Below the pieces are notes generated by a model, which was not told the DNA's origin, did not search any database, and saw only the letters and a program-made list of their open reading frames with translations. From the NCBI GenBank assembly GCA_002359055.1, contig DEQC01000053.1:1-32849 (forward strand): 32,849 bases of DNA, read 5' to 3'. A program made the position numbers and the translations under genes. This DNA comes from Flavobacteriales bacterium UBA3376 (lineage in GTDB: Bacteria > Bacteroidota > Bacteroidia > Flavobacteriales > Weeksellaceae). This document shows, one piece after another, positions 8,706-16,503 of the stretch (positions are counted from its first letter, which is position 1; each line of letters opens with the position of its first letter).

Positions 8706-8735
8706 CAAATGTATAAAAAAAAGTATAAGTCTTAT
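8706..8735 (-). promoter_or_regulatory. xre promoter with palindromic operator candidate
   Basis: The minus strand reads TACATTTG at 8713-8706, an exact TAnnTTTG element. Just upstream of it lie ACTTATAC (minus strand, 8730-8723) and the palindrome ATAAG-T-CTTAT (8725-8735). The palindrome sits between this promoter and that of the divergent channel gene, so one bound protein could affect both. Confidence 0.45.
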
Positions 8736-8745
8736 TGGTTTTATA

Positions 8746-8753
8746 TATTTTTG
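8746..8753 (+). promoter_or_regulatory. Candidate -7 element for the TRIC-hutG-manA operon
   Basis: TATTTTTG matches TAnnTTTG, 26 bases before the ATG at 8780. Confidence 0.45.
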
Positions 8754-8779
8754 CTCAAAAGTGATTTAAGAAGGAATTC

Positions 8780-9406
8780 ATGGAAATCCAATACATATTC
8801 GAAATTCTCGGAACCATAGTATTTGCAATCTCTGGCGCTTCGGCTGCCGATGAAAAATCAGGGAACGATTGGTTTGGAGTAACTTTTGTCGGATTTATTA
8901 CGGCCATAGGTGGAGGTAGTTTAAGAGATATGTTACTCGGCTCTTATCCATTGGTTTGGATCAGTGATGTGAATTTTATTTATGCAATCATCGCAGGAAT
9001 TGTAATCATGCGAATTCTACACAATTCCATTGATAAATACAGAAGAGAATTAGCTTTGTTTGATACCATGGGAATTGCACTTTTTACCGTTTTAGGAACG
9101 GCGAAAACCATAGATTTGGGATTCCATCCGGTCATTGCTGCCATTATGGGTATGTTTACCGCTGTTATGGGTGGAGTGCTTAGAGATACTTTGATCAACG
9201 AAACGCCGGTTTTATTTAGAAAGGAAATTTATGCGACCGCTTGTTTGGTGGGAGCTGTATTATTCTTAGCTTTAGATGAATTTGAGTTAGTAACACGAAC
9301 CATGAATTTTATCCTTTCAGGTTTGTTAATTATAGTAGTTCGCTTGCTCGCTATTTATTTTAGATGGAGCGTACCAAAATTTGGAAATAATGATTCGATT
9401 AACTGA
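8780..9406 (+). CDS. TRIC-type (UPF0126/YicG) membrane channel protein
   Basis: This is a 208-residue integral membrane protein with about seven hydrophobic segments. It has the internal duplication of the trimeric intracellular cation channel family: GGGSLRDMLLG near residue 40 and MGGVLRDTLINETPVLF near 128, each at the start of a repeat. The GGGxxRD glycine kink is the family hallmark and lines the pore in the solved bacterial TRIC channels. Bacterial members (YicG, YadS) have been described as cation channels or amino-acid permeation proteins, so the solute is open. It heads an operon: hutG overlaps its end by 17 bases. Confidence 0.9.
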   Translation: MEIQYIFEILGTIVFAISGASAADEKSGNDWFGVTFVGFITAIGGGSLRDMLLGSYPLVWISDVNFIYAIIAGIVIMRILHNSIDKYRRELALFDTMGIALFTVLGTAKTIDLGFHPVIAAIMGMFTAVMGGVLRDTLINETPVLFRKEIYATACLVGAVLFLALDEFELVTRTMNFILSGLLIIVVRLLAIYFRWSVPKFGNNDSIN

Positions 9407-10328
9407 TAAAAATATTTGGACAGGTCGTTTGGATGATGAAGATGGCGAGTTAGGAACTCGTTGGCATCAAGTGGTTGAAATTATGAATTTCTCACAATTG
9501 AAAAAATCCCAAAATGAAAACATTGCCTTTTTAGGGTTTTGTTCAGACGAAGGAGTGAAGAGAAATAAAGGTAGAGTTGGTGCCAAAGATTCACCGGATA
9601 TCATCAGAAAAGCTTTGGCAAACTTGCCTTATGATTTAGATGTAGGAAAATCCATATTTGACTTTGGAAACATTCATTTAGATGACCAAAATTTAGAAAA
9701 AGCGAGAGAAACTCAGATCGAAAGTGTTTCTGAATTGTTGAGAAACGACTATTTTCCTATAGTTTTAGGGGGTGGTCATGAAACAGCTTTGGGCGATTTT
9801 TTAGCCATGGATTCTCAATTTGAGCATATAGGAATTGTAAATATTGACGCTCATTTTGACATTAGAATTCCAGTAGAAAATAGTACTTCAGGCACTCCTT
9901 TTTTCGAAATGTATCATCATATGGCTCAAAAAGGGAAAACTTTTGATTATTTAGCCATCGGAATTCAACCTACAGGAAATACGGCAGCACTCTTCAAAAG
10001 AGCAGAAAATATGGGCATTCAAACGGTTTTGGCCGACGAAGTTCATATCGATTTGAATTATGCCATTCGTAAATTAGAAGATTTTATCGCTCATCACGAT
10101 GCGATTTATTTGAGTGTTGACCTCGATGTGATCGATGCAGCATTTGCGCCAGGTGTGTCAGCACCAACCGTCAACGGTTTAACTCCTTTTCAAGTGAAAT
10201 CTTTATTGCAAAAACTTATAAAATCCAACAAAGTAAAATTATTTGACATAGTTGAATTAAATGCTAATTTTGATCAAGACAATAGAACAGCGAAATTAGC
10301 GGCTCATTTAATTTGGGAATTTTTGTAA
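9390..10328 (+). CDS. hutG: Formimidoylglutamase, arginase/ureohydrolase family
   Basis: This enzyme hydrolyses N-formimidoyl-glutamate to glutamate and formamide, the last step of one histidine-degradation route. The ureohydrolase dimanganese ligands are present: GGGHE (His near 129), DAHFD (153-157) and SVDLDVID (near 243). The N-terminal WTGRLDDEDG...RWHQVV block is typical of HutG and not of arginase or agmatinase, which guides the specific call. I prefer the ATG at 9390 (312 residues, 17-base overlap with the channel gene) over a TTG three codons upstream. No other hut genes are in the window. The next gene begins one base after the stop. Confidence 0.88.
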   Translation: MIRLTDKNIWTGRLDDEDGELGTRWHQVVEIMNFSQLKKSQNENIAFLGFCSDEGVKRNKGRVGAKDSPDIIRKALANLPYDLDVGKSIFDFGNIHLDDQNLEKARETQIESVSELLRNDYFPIVLGGGHETALGDFLAMDSQFEHIGIVNIDAHFDIRIPVENSTSGTPFFEMYHHMAQKGKTFDYLAIGIQPTGNTAALFKRAENMGIQTVLADEVHIDLNYAIRKLEDFIAHHDAIYLSVDLDVIDAAFAPGVSAPTVNGLTPFQVKSLLQKLIKSNKVKLFDIVELNANFDQDNRTAKLAAHLIWEFL

Positions 10329-10329
10329 T

Positions 10330-10869
10330 ATGAAATATATTTTTTGTTTGGTTTTGATGCTGATCACAAAAGGCTTATCGGCTCAAATAACTTTCGAATT
10401 AAGTGAAAATTCAACTTGGGAATATAGTCCACCAGCAGGTTATGTCATCGATTCAGACGAAAATGAATCCGAAAATATGATCGCAAAAAATGTCAACGAA
10501 TTGATAAGTGTTTATAAAGATGTGAACGAACAAGTCAATAAATTGTCGGTGGTGTATGGCGAAAATTATGATTTAAATCGAATGGCAACCGAAGTTTATG
10601 TAATGACTTTGGTTGATTATTTTAGGAAATCTTATAACGACGAACATTTTCAAGCCGAAGTCGATATGAGTCTGAAAGTCGTTGCCAATAAAGTGTTTTA
10701 CATCATTCGATCTGAAATTAGACATTTGGAAAGTAATTATAAATATATATCAGATTTGTATATTGCAAGATTAAATGACAATGAATTTAGTGTCAATATC
10801 GTTTATGATAATGATGAAGATAAATTTTTGTTAGAAGAATCATTTTATGACTCAAGGTTTTATGATTGA
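10330..10869 (+). CDS. Small secreted protein of unknown function
   Basis: I do not recognise this 179-residue protein. It opens with a typical signal peptide (MKYIFCLVLMLITKGLSAQ) with no lipobox, so the mature form should be periplasmic or exported. The mature part is acidic, rich in Asn, Glu and Tyr, with alternating beta-like stretches (KVFYIIRSEI, EFSVNIVYD) and no repeats or cysteines. It starts one base after the hutG stop and overlaps manA by eight bases, so it is firmly embedded in this operon. Real gene: confident. Function: unknown. Confidence 0.8.
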   Translation: MKYIFCLVLMLITKGLSAQITFELSENSTWEYSPPAGYVIDSDENESENMIAKNVNELISVYKDVNEQVNKLSVVYGENYDLNRMATEVYVMTLVDYFRKSYNDEHFQAEVDMSLKVVANKVFYIIRSEIRHLESNYKYISDLYIARLNDNEFSVNIVYDNDEDKFLLEESFYDSRFYD

Positions 10870-11833
10870 ATTGTATCCCATAAAATTTCTACCAATTACT
10901 CAATATAGAATTTGGGGTGGAAACATCTTGAATCAATATGTTTCAGATGAATTTAAAATGGAAAATCTGGGAGAGATTTGGTCGATTTCTGGAGTCGAAA
11001 ACAATGTTTCTATCGTTCAAAACGGAGCACTTAAAGGTAAAAATCTTAATGAACTCATACAAATCTATCAAGAGAAATTAGTAGGAAATAAAGTTTGGGA
11101 AAAATTTGGTGAAGAATTTCCACTGCTTATAAAATTTATCAATGCTGCTCAGCCTTTATCCGTTCAAGTCCACCCCGATGATGAACAAGCGAAAAAATTG
11201 CATAATTCTTTTGGGAAAACTGAAATGTGGTACATCACTCAAGCCGATAAAAACGCTGAGTTGATCATAGGTTTCAAAGAGGGAGTTGATAAAAATGATT
11301 ATTTGAATCATTTAGAAAATGAGACCCTCGATGAAATTCTTAGAAAAGTTCCGGTAAAAAAAGGCGATGCATTTTATATTCCTTCGGGTAGAGTCCATGC
11401 GATTTGTGGAGGAATTACCTTGGCCGAAATTCAACAAACTTCTGATGTAACCTACAGAATTTATGATTATAATCGAATCGATAAAGATGGAAAGAAAAGA
11501 CAATTGCATACGGATTTGGCTTTGGATGCAATTGATTTTAATTTTGTCGATCATCCAAAAGCTCAATTCGAATTAACTCCAAACAAATTTAATTCACTCA
11601 TCAATTCTTCCTACTTTAAAACTAAAATTTTCAAAGGTTCTGAGTCAATTACTTTCAATTCAAACGATGAAATGAGAATTTATATTTGCACAGAAGGAAC
11701 TTCAAAAATAAAAACTGCTTCTCAAGAATTTATACTTCAAGCCTATGAAAGTATTTTAATTCCTGCTCAGCTCGAACAATTCGAAATTTCTCCAAATAAT
11801 CATTCTGTTCTGATCGAAGTAACTATCGATTGA
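10862..11833 (+). CDS. manA: Mannose-6-phosphate isomerase, class I
   Basis: ManA interconverts fructose 6-phosphate and mannose 6-phosphate, feeding GDP-mannose and surface polysaccharide synthesis. The zinc-site motifs of the class I cupin family are present: VQVHPDDE (His near 104), GKTEMWY near 119-125 and GRVHAICGG (His near 179), followed by QQTSDVTYRIYDYNR. I take the ATG at 10862 (323 residues, MIELYPIKF), which overlaps the previous stop by eight bases; an ATG five codons upstream is possible but adds nothing conserved. It is the last gene of the operon; no clear terminator hairpin follows in the next 120 bases. Confidence 0.94.
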   Translation: MIELYPIKFLPITQYRIWGGNILNQYVSDEFKMENLGEIWSISGVENNVSIVQNGALKGKNLNELIQIYQEKLVGNKVWEKFGEEFPLLIKFINAAQPLSVQVHPDDEQAKKLHNSFGKTEMWYITQADKNAELIIGFKEGVDKNDYLNHLENETLDEILRKVPVKKGDAFYIPSGRVHAICGGITLAEIQQTSDVTYRIYDYNRIDKDGKKRQLHTDLALDAIDFNFVDHPKAQFELTPNKFNSLINSSYFKTKIFKGSESITFNSNDEMRIYICTEGTSKIKTASQEFILQAYESILIPAQLEQFEISPNNHSVLIEVTID

Positions 11834-11957
11834 AAATTACTCAATAAAAATTAGAGAAAATTTATTTTTAATTGAAAATTATTTAAAAGTCAGATTATTA
11901 ATGATTTGGCGCGAGTGTTTTGTCTATAATTTTCAAATGTTAGTATTTTCATCTGAA

Positions 11958-11981
11958 TAAAGTTAGTCTATTCTAACTTTA
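11958..11981. promoter_or_regulatory. Inverted-repeat operator candidate at the TonB receptor promoter
   Basis: TAAAGTTAG (11958-11966) and CTAACTTTA (11973-11981) are perfect nine-base inverted arms with a six-base spacer. The repeat ends four bases before the -7 element, covering the zone where RNA polymerase contacts the DNA, so a bound protein would be expected to repress. The TTAG/CTAA half-sites faintly resemble those of DtxR-type metal repressors, but the spacing differs and I do not assign a regulator. Confidence 0.6.
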
Positions 11982-11985
11982 ATAT

Positions 11986-11993
11986 TATATTTG
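11986..11993 (+). promoter_or_regulatory. Candidate -7 element for the TonB-dependent receptor
   Basis: TATATTTG is an exact TAnnTTTG match, 21 bases before the ATG at 12015. The 181-base gap 11834-12014 otherwise holds only the inverted repeat. Confidence 0.6.
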
Positions 11994-12014
11994 CCTTTTA
12001 ATTTTAATTCAATC

Positions 12015-14282
12015 ATGAAAAAGGCAAAATATATAATTGGTTTAAGTTTATTTTTCAGTTTTTTAAATGCACAAGAGTTATCGGAAACAGAAGTTGAAAG
12101 TGATTCGTTGAGTTATGAAGAATGGAATGATGAGCAATATGAAATTTTAGATCAAGTCATCATTACAGGTGTTTCACGAATGACAAAAATGAGAGAAAAT
12201 CCTATTTCGACGGTTCGTATTTCTTCAGAACAATTGGATTTAAGTTCGAATAACAATGTGATAGATGCATTGGTCGCTTACACTCCAGGATTAAATGTTG
12301 TGAAAACAGGTCCAAACATTTCCAAACCTTTTATTCGCGGTTTGGGATATAATCGTGTATTGACGCTTTATGATGGTATTCGTCAGGAAGATCATCAATG
12401 GGGAGAAGAGCATGGATTGTCGGTGGACGATTATAGTGTTTCTTTGGCAGAAGTTATCAAAGGACCTGCAAGTTTGATGTATGGATCTGATGCTTTGGCT
12501 GGAGTGGTGAGTTTGTATCCTGAAATCCCAAAATATACGGGAAAAAATATTCGTGGAAGAATGGTCAATGAATTTCAAACGAATCACGGGATGATTGGTA
12601 ATGGTTTTAGTTTGGGTTACAATGATGATGTGATTTTATTTGCATTGAGAGCTTCGAATCGTATGGCAAAAAATTACCAGAATCCTATCGATAATAGAGT
12701 TTATCTGACAAACTATAAAGTCACTAATTTTTCAGCTTTGGCCGGTTACAAATACAACAAAGGTTATACGCATTTAAATTTTACTTATTACGATAATAAA
12801 CAAGGAATACCTGATGGCAGTAGAGATGCGGAGTCGCGTGAATTCACCAAACAAATTCATGAAGAAGATGAGGATGATTTGAGTACACGTCCAATTGTAA
12901 CTAAAGGTGAATTGAATTCATATAGAATTCCAGTAATTTCTCAAAGAATTCAACATTCAAGGATTTATTTGACAAGTTTCTATGAATTGAATCAAGGGAA
13001 TTTAGATTTTAAATTGGCTTATCAAAGAAATATAAGAAGAGAATTCAATCATCCTACGCTTCCAGACCAAGCGGGTATGTATTTGATATTAAATACAATT
13101 AATTATAGTTTTAAATATGAAACGCCAATTTTTTCAAATGTTGAAACCTCTTTTGGTTTCAATGGTATGTATCAAGACAATGAAAATTTGGACGGAACAG
13201 ATTTTACAATTCCAGATTACAATTTATTTGATATTGGTGCATTTGCTTTTGCTCGATGGAAAGGTGGAAATTGGACAATCAGTGGAGGTTTTCGATATGA
13301 TAGACGTATGCAAAAATGGGATGATTTTTATGTTGGCATCAATCCTGAAACAGGATTTGATCAAATTTCAGATGAAAATGATGCAGATGCTGATTTGATG
13401 TTTCCTTCGTTCAAAAAGAATTTCCACGATTGGAGCGGAAGTTTGGGTGCGACTTATAGAGTTTCTGATGAAGTGAGTTTGAAAGCCAATATTGGAAGAG
13501 CTTTTAGAGCGCCCAATATAACTGAATTGGCAAGTAATGGATTGGATCCAGGAGCGAGAATAATTTATTTGGGCGATAGAAGTTTTGATCCAGAAGTGTC
13601 GGTTCAACAAGATGTCGGTCTGATTGGAAGTTTCCGTGATTTTTCTACAGAAATTAGTTTTTTCCATAATTACATCGATAATTTCATTTATTTAAATGCA
13701 GTTTCTGATGAAGATGGAGAGCTTTTAATTGATAATCAAGGCAATAGAACTTATCGTTATCAACAAACCGATGCTCAATTGTATGGAGGAGAATTATGGT
13801 TTTCAATTCATCCAAGAAATTTGAAAAATTTTAGATTCGATAATAGTATATCGATGGTTTATGGATTAAACAGAGATTCAAAATTTAAGAATAAAGGAGT
13901 GGAAGGCAAATATTTACCATTGATTGCGCCATTGAATTTGATAAGCACAATGTCCTATGAAATTGGTTTTAATTCAAAAATACTAAACTCAATCACACCA
14001 AAAATAGGAATGGAACATTCGGCAAGGCAAAATCGATATTTTGGTTTGAATAATACAGAAACTGAAACTCCTGAATATACCTTGTTCAACGCAGGTTTTT
14101 CTATGGATTTAAATTATAATAAATCCAACAAAATTCAATTGGTTTTTCATGTCAACAATCTATTCGACAAAGCTTATCAATCCCATCTAAGCCGATTGAA
14201 ATATATGGAAGAACACGAGAATGGAAATGGGATTTATGATATGGGAAGAAACATAACTTTCAAAATTATCACCTCGTTCTAA
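12015..14282 (+). CDS. TonB-dependent outer membrane receptor (metal or metal-complex type)
   Basis: The ATG at 12015 gives a signal peptide (MKKAKYIIGLSLFFSFLNAQ); a TTG eight codons upstream overlaps the promoter and is rejected. The mature N-terminus has a TonB-box-like DQVIITGVS, then a plug with FIRGLGYNRVLTLYDGIRQ and EVIKGPASLMYGSDALAGVV, then a 22-strand-type barrel ending in NITFKIITSF with the C-terminal aromatic typical of barrel insertion. It has 755 residues and no CarboxypepD domain, unlike the receptor at 5903. The plug has a His-containing loop (RQEDHQWGEEH) and the barrel an acidic loop (IHEEDEDD), which hint at a metal ligand. The gene is monocistronic, between an operator-bearing promoter and a hairpin. 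The specific ligand is not determined. Confidence 0.92.
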   Translation: MKKAKYIIGLSLFFSFLNAQELSETEVESDSLSYEEWNDEQYEILDQVIITGVSRMTKMRENPISTVRISSEQLDLSSNNNVIDALVAYTPGLNVVKTGPNISKPFIRGLGYNRVLTLYDGIRQEDHQWGEEHGLSVDDYSVSLAEVIKGPASLMYGSDALAGVVSLYPEIPKYTGKNIRGRMVNEFQTNHGMIGNGFSLGYNDDVILFALRASNRMAKNYQNPIDNRVYLTNYKVTNFSALAGYKYNKGYTHLNFTYYDNKQGIPDGSRDAESREFTKQIHEEDEDDLSTRPIVTKGELNSYRIPVISQRIQHSRIYLTSFYELNQGNLDFKLAYQRNIRREFNHPTLPDQAGMYLILNTINYSFKYETPIFSNVETSFGFNGMYQDNENLDGTDFTIPDYNLFDIGAFAFARWKGGNWTISGGFRYDRRMQKWDDFYVGINPETGFDQISDENDADADLMFPSFKKNFHDWSGSLGATYRVSDEVSLKANIGRAFRAPNITELASNGLDPGARIIYLGDRSFDPEVSVQQDVGLIGSFRDFSTEISFFHNYIDNFIYLNAVSDEDGELLIDNQGNRTYRYQQTDAQLYGGELWFSIHPRNLKNFRFDNSISMVYGLNRDSKFKNKGVEGKYLPLIAPLNLISTMSYEIGFNSKILNSITPKIGMEHSARQNRYFGLNNTETETPEYTLFNAGFSMDLNYNKSNKIQLVFHVNNLFDKAYQSHLSRLKYMEEHENGNGIYDMGRNITFKIITSF

Positions 14283-14297
14283 TTGGTTCATTATCAG

Positions 14298-14349
14298 ATT
14301 TGAATGCCGATGCTTGAATACTCAATTAATCATGTGTTGGCATTCAAAT
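14298..14349 (+). terminator. Hairpin after the TonB receptor gene
   Basis: ATTTGAATGCC (14298-14308) pairs perfectly with GGCATTCAAAT (14339-14349); the stem can extend inward with G-U pairs to about 16 pairs. A short ATTTTG follows in place of a full T-tract. It lies 15 bases after the receptor stop. The right arm abuts the promoter of the next operon. Confidence 0.55.
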
Positions 14350-14355
14350 ATTTTG

Positions 14356-14363
14356 TATATTTG
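14356..14363 (+). promoter_or_regulatory. Candidate -7 element for the isoprenoid cluster
   Basis: TATATTTG is an exact TAnnTTTG match, 17 bases before the ATG at 14381. A TTG at 14337-14339 lies 16 bases upstream, inside the right arm of the terminator hairpin. Confidence 0.55.
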
Positions 14364-14380
14364 CAACAGAAATACATTAG

Positions 14381-15295
14381 ATGAGGAATCCTTTGTTTTA
14401 TGCAAAAATATTACTCTTTGGAGAATATGGGATTATCGAAGACTCCAAAGGTCTAACGATACCTTATAACTCTTACAAAGGTAGTTTGAAATTTAGCGAC
14501 TCTGCCGAGGGGGAAATTTCAAACAAAAGCATAGAGAAATTTTCAGTTTATTTAGAAGAAGTTTTTCCTGATGAGTTTGATTTTGAATTGATGAAATCAG
14601 ACATTGAAAAAGGGATGTATTTTGATTCTACCATTCCACAAGGATATGGCGTTGGAAGTTCTGGAGCTTTGGTAGCTGCGATTTATGAGCGATATGCTTT
14701 GAATAAAATTGAAATTGAACAAGAGATTTCCAAAGAAATCATTAGTGAATTGAAAGAAGTTTTCTCAAAAATGGAATCTTTCTTTCATGGAACGAGTTCA
14801 GGAATTGATCCATTGATTTGTTATTTAAACTTACCATTATTGATCAACTCTAAAACTGATATTTCAACCATTGGTATTCCCGAGCAAAAAGAAGGTAAAG
14901 GAGCTGTGTTTTTGGTGAATTCAGGTTCACCTGGTGAAACTGCACCTATGGTTCAGATTTTCTTTGAAAAATTAAAACAAGAAGGATTTAGAAAAACTCT
15001 AAAAGAAGAGTTTGTCAATTATAACAACGCATGTATAGATGCCTTTGTAAAAGGTGATGTAAACCCACTTTTTACCAATTTGAAAAAACTTTCAACTTGG
15101 GCATTTTTGCACTTCAAACCCATGATTCCACAAAGATTGTTGGACGTTTGGCAATACGGAATTCAAACGAATTCATATTATCTGAAACTATGTGGATCGG
15201 GTGGAGGTGGATATATATTAGGTTTTACTAGAGATTTTGAGACAGCAAAAGAACACCTGAAAGACTTCGATACCGAAGTGATTTATAAATTCTAA
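14381..15295 (+). CDS. GHMP-family kinase, probable mevalonate kinase
   Basis: The protein has the three GHMP kinase motifs. Motif 1 is YAKILLFGEYGII (residues 8-20), whose Lys and Glu match mevalonate kinases. Motif 2 is the phosphate loop IPQGYGVGSSGAL near 84-96. Motif 3 is LCGSGGGGYI near 271. FHGTSSGID near 134 carries the catalytic Asp seen in mevalonate kinases. At 304 residues it is normal for the family. Its place ahead of a UbiA prenyltransferase and a pseudouridine synthase is the flavobacterial arrangement in which this gene is called mevalonate kinase. A diphosphomevalonate decarboxylase, usually near, is not in the window. Other GHMP substrates (phosphomevalonate) cannot be excluded. 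Confidence 0.82.
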   Translation: MRNPLFYAKILLFGEYGIIEDSKGLTIPYNSYKGSLKFSDSAEGEISNKSIEKFSVYLEEVFPDEFDFELMKSDIEKGMYFDSTIPQGYGVGSSGALVAAIYERYALNKIEIEQEISKEIISELKEVFSKMESFFHGTSSGIDPLICYLNLPLLINSKTDISTIGIPEQKEGKGAVFLVNSGSPGETAPMVQIFFEKLKQEGFRKTLKEEFVNYNNACIDAFVKGDVNPLFTNLKKLSTWAFLHFKPMIPQRLLDVWQYGIQTNSYYLKLCGSGGGGYILGFTRDFETAKEHLKDFDTEVIYKF

Positions 15296-15296
15296 A

Positions 15297-15560
15297 ATGG
15301 AAACTTTAAGTTTTAAAGAAAGGAAAAATTCCGATGGATTTGATCTTTACAATGAGAGAGAAAAAGTTGGAGAAGTAACCTTTATTAAAATAAATCCTGA
15401 TGCGATTTCCATCAATCATACCTTTGTTGATGAGAGATTTCGTGGCAATGGATATGGCAAACTTTTAGTGGACAAAGTTAGAGAGCTCGCCCAAGATAAA
15501 AACTGGAAACTATCGGCAACTTGTTGGTATGCCGACGAGGTAATCCAATCTTATGAGTGA
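15297..15560 (+). CDS. Small GNAT-family N-acetyltransferase (COG2388 type)
   Basis: At 87 residues this is a minimal Gcn5-related fold. The acetyl-CoA pyrophosphate-binding loop is DERFRGNGYGKLLVDKV (about residues 42-58), preceded by ISINHTFV, and the C-terminal CWYADEVI matches the P-x-C-x-Y block of the YidJ/COG2388 group, which lack the extra strands of longer acetyltransferases. The acceptor substrate of this group is generally unknown. It starts one base after the kinase stop and its end overlaps the next gene, so it is transcribed in the isoprenoid cluster, but a functional link to it is not shown. Confidence 0.85.
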   Translation: METLSFKERKNSDGFDLYNEREKVGEVTFIKINPDAISINHTFVDERFRGNGYGKLLVDKVRELAQDKNWKLSATCWYADEVIQSYE

Positions 15561-16468
15561 TGAAGGCATTTAGCTTTAGGACATTATTTATAAAAACTTT
15601 AGCCTTATTTACTGTCATCCGTGGATACAATATCGCTATGCTTGTTTTGGCGCAATACATGGCAACACTTTTTGTGTTCAATGACGGAAAGGATCACCTC
15701 CAAATTTTATTCGATAGAAAAATCAATTTTATCATCATCGCTTCAGCTTTGTCAGCTGCAGCTGGATATATCATCAATAATTTTTACGATTTAGAAAAGG
15801 ACAGAATTCAGAGGCCTTTGCAGAACTATATCGAAAGATTTATTTCTCAGAATTTTAAACTAAACACTTATTTATTGCTGAATTCACTCGCTCTCCTCAT
15901 TTCGATTTTAGTATCGTGGAGAGTGTTGATTTTCTTTATAGTTTATCAATTCATGGTTTGGTTTTATTCGCATAAAATCAATAAAATCGTTTGGATCAAT
16001 AATTTGTATTCAGTGGTTTTAATGGCTTTTCCATTTTTCGCACTTTTTTTATATTACGAAAATTACAGCCCAATTATATTTTTACATGCGAGTTTTTTGT
16101 TCATTTTATTATTGATAACTGATATTCTCAAAGATCTAACTTCGACTTCGGCCGATGCGATTTATGGATATCATACCTTACCAATTGTCTATGGTGAACA
16201 CAAAACCAAGAATATTTTAAGTGTTTTGATGTTTTTAAATGCTGGATTATCGATTTATATGTGGGAGAATAGCGCCACGGGTTATATGAGATACTTTTTC
16301 ATATTTTGTAGTTTACTCATGATTTTACTACAAATCCCTTTGCATAGAAATCATTCGAAGACAACTTATAAGCTATTGTACTTCATTTTCAAACTTTTAA
16401 TAGGTTTAGGCATCATAAATATGGTGTTCATAGATATAAATCCCTTAGATTTGCAAAATATTATTTGA
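15560..16468 (+). CDS. UbiA-family prenyltransferase, geranylgeranylglycerol-phosphate geranylgeranyltransferase-like
   Basis: A 302-residue integral membrane protein with about eight hydrophobic helices. Both UbiA aspartate motifs are visible: NNFYDLEKDRIQRP near residue 75 (NxxxDxxxD) and DILKDLTSTSAD near 190. These bind the Mg-diphosphate of the prenyl donor. Flavobacterial proteins in this gene order are named geranylgeranylglycerol-phosphate geranylgeranyltransferase by similarity to archaeal ether-lipid enzymes, but a quinone or other acceptor is equally possible. I use the ATG at 15560; its A is also the last base of the preceding TGA stop (TGATG). A GTG one codon earlier is possible. 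Confidence 0.82.
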   Translation: MKAFSFRTLFIKTLALFTVIRGYNIAMLVLAQYMATLFVFNDGKDHLQILFDRKINFIIIASALSAAAGYIINNFYDLEKDRIQRPLQNYIERFISQNFKLNTYLLLNSLALLISILVSWRVLIFFIVYQFMVWFYSHKINKIVWINNLYSVVLMAFPFFALFLYYENYSPIIFLHASFLFILLLITDILKDLTSTSADAIYGYHTLPIVYGEHKTKNILSVLMFLNAGLSIYMWENSATGYMRYFFIFCSLLMILLQIPLHRNHSKTTYKLLYFIFKLLIGLGIINMVFIDINPLDLQNII

Positions 16469-16487
16469 TGTTTGAATTGGACTTAAA

Positions 16488-16503
16488 TGTTAATCGATTA
16501 ACA
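16488..16503. promoter_or_regulatory. Perfect 16-base palindrome before the pseudouridine synthase
   Basis: TGTTAATCGATTAACA reads the same on both strands. It lies 20 bases after the prenyltransferase stop and 85 before the next ATG. A related half-site, TGATTAACT, occurs at 16540-16548. No T-tract follows, so it looks like a dimer-binding operator and not a terminator. Confidence 0.55.

Noticed and set aside
9390..10328. Arginase or agmatinase instead of formimidoylglutamase
   Set aside because: The metal ligands are shared, but the N-terminal WTGRLDDEDG...RWHQ block is specific to HutG-type proteins.
11991..12014. TTG start for the TonB receptor
   Set aside because: It lies in the promoter element, and the ATG at 12015 gives the correct signal peptide.
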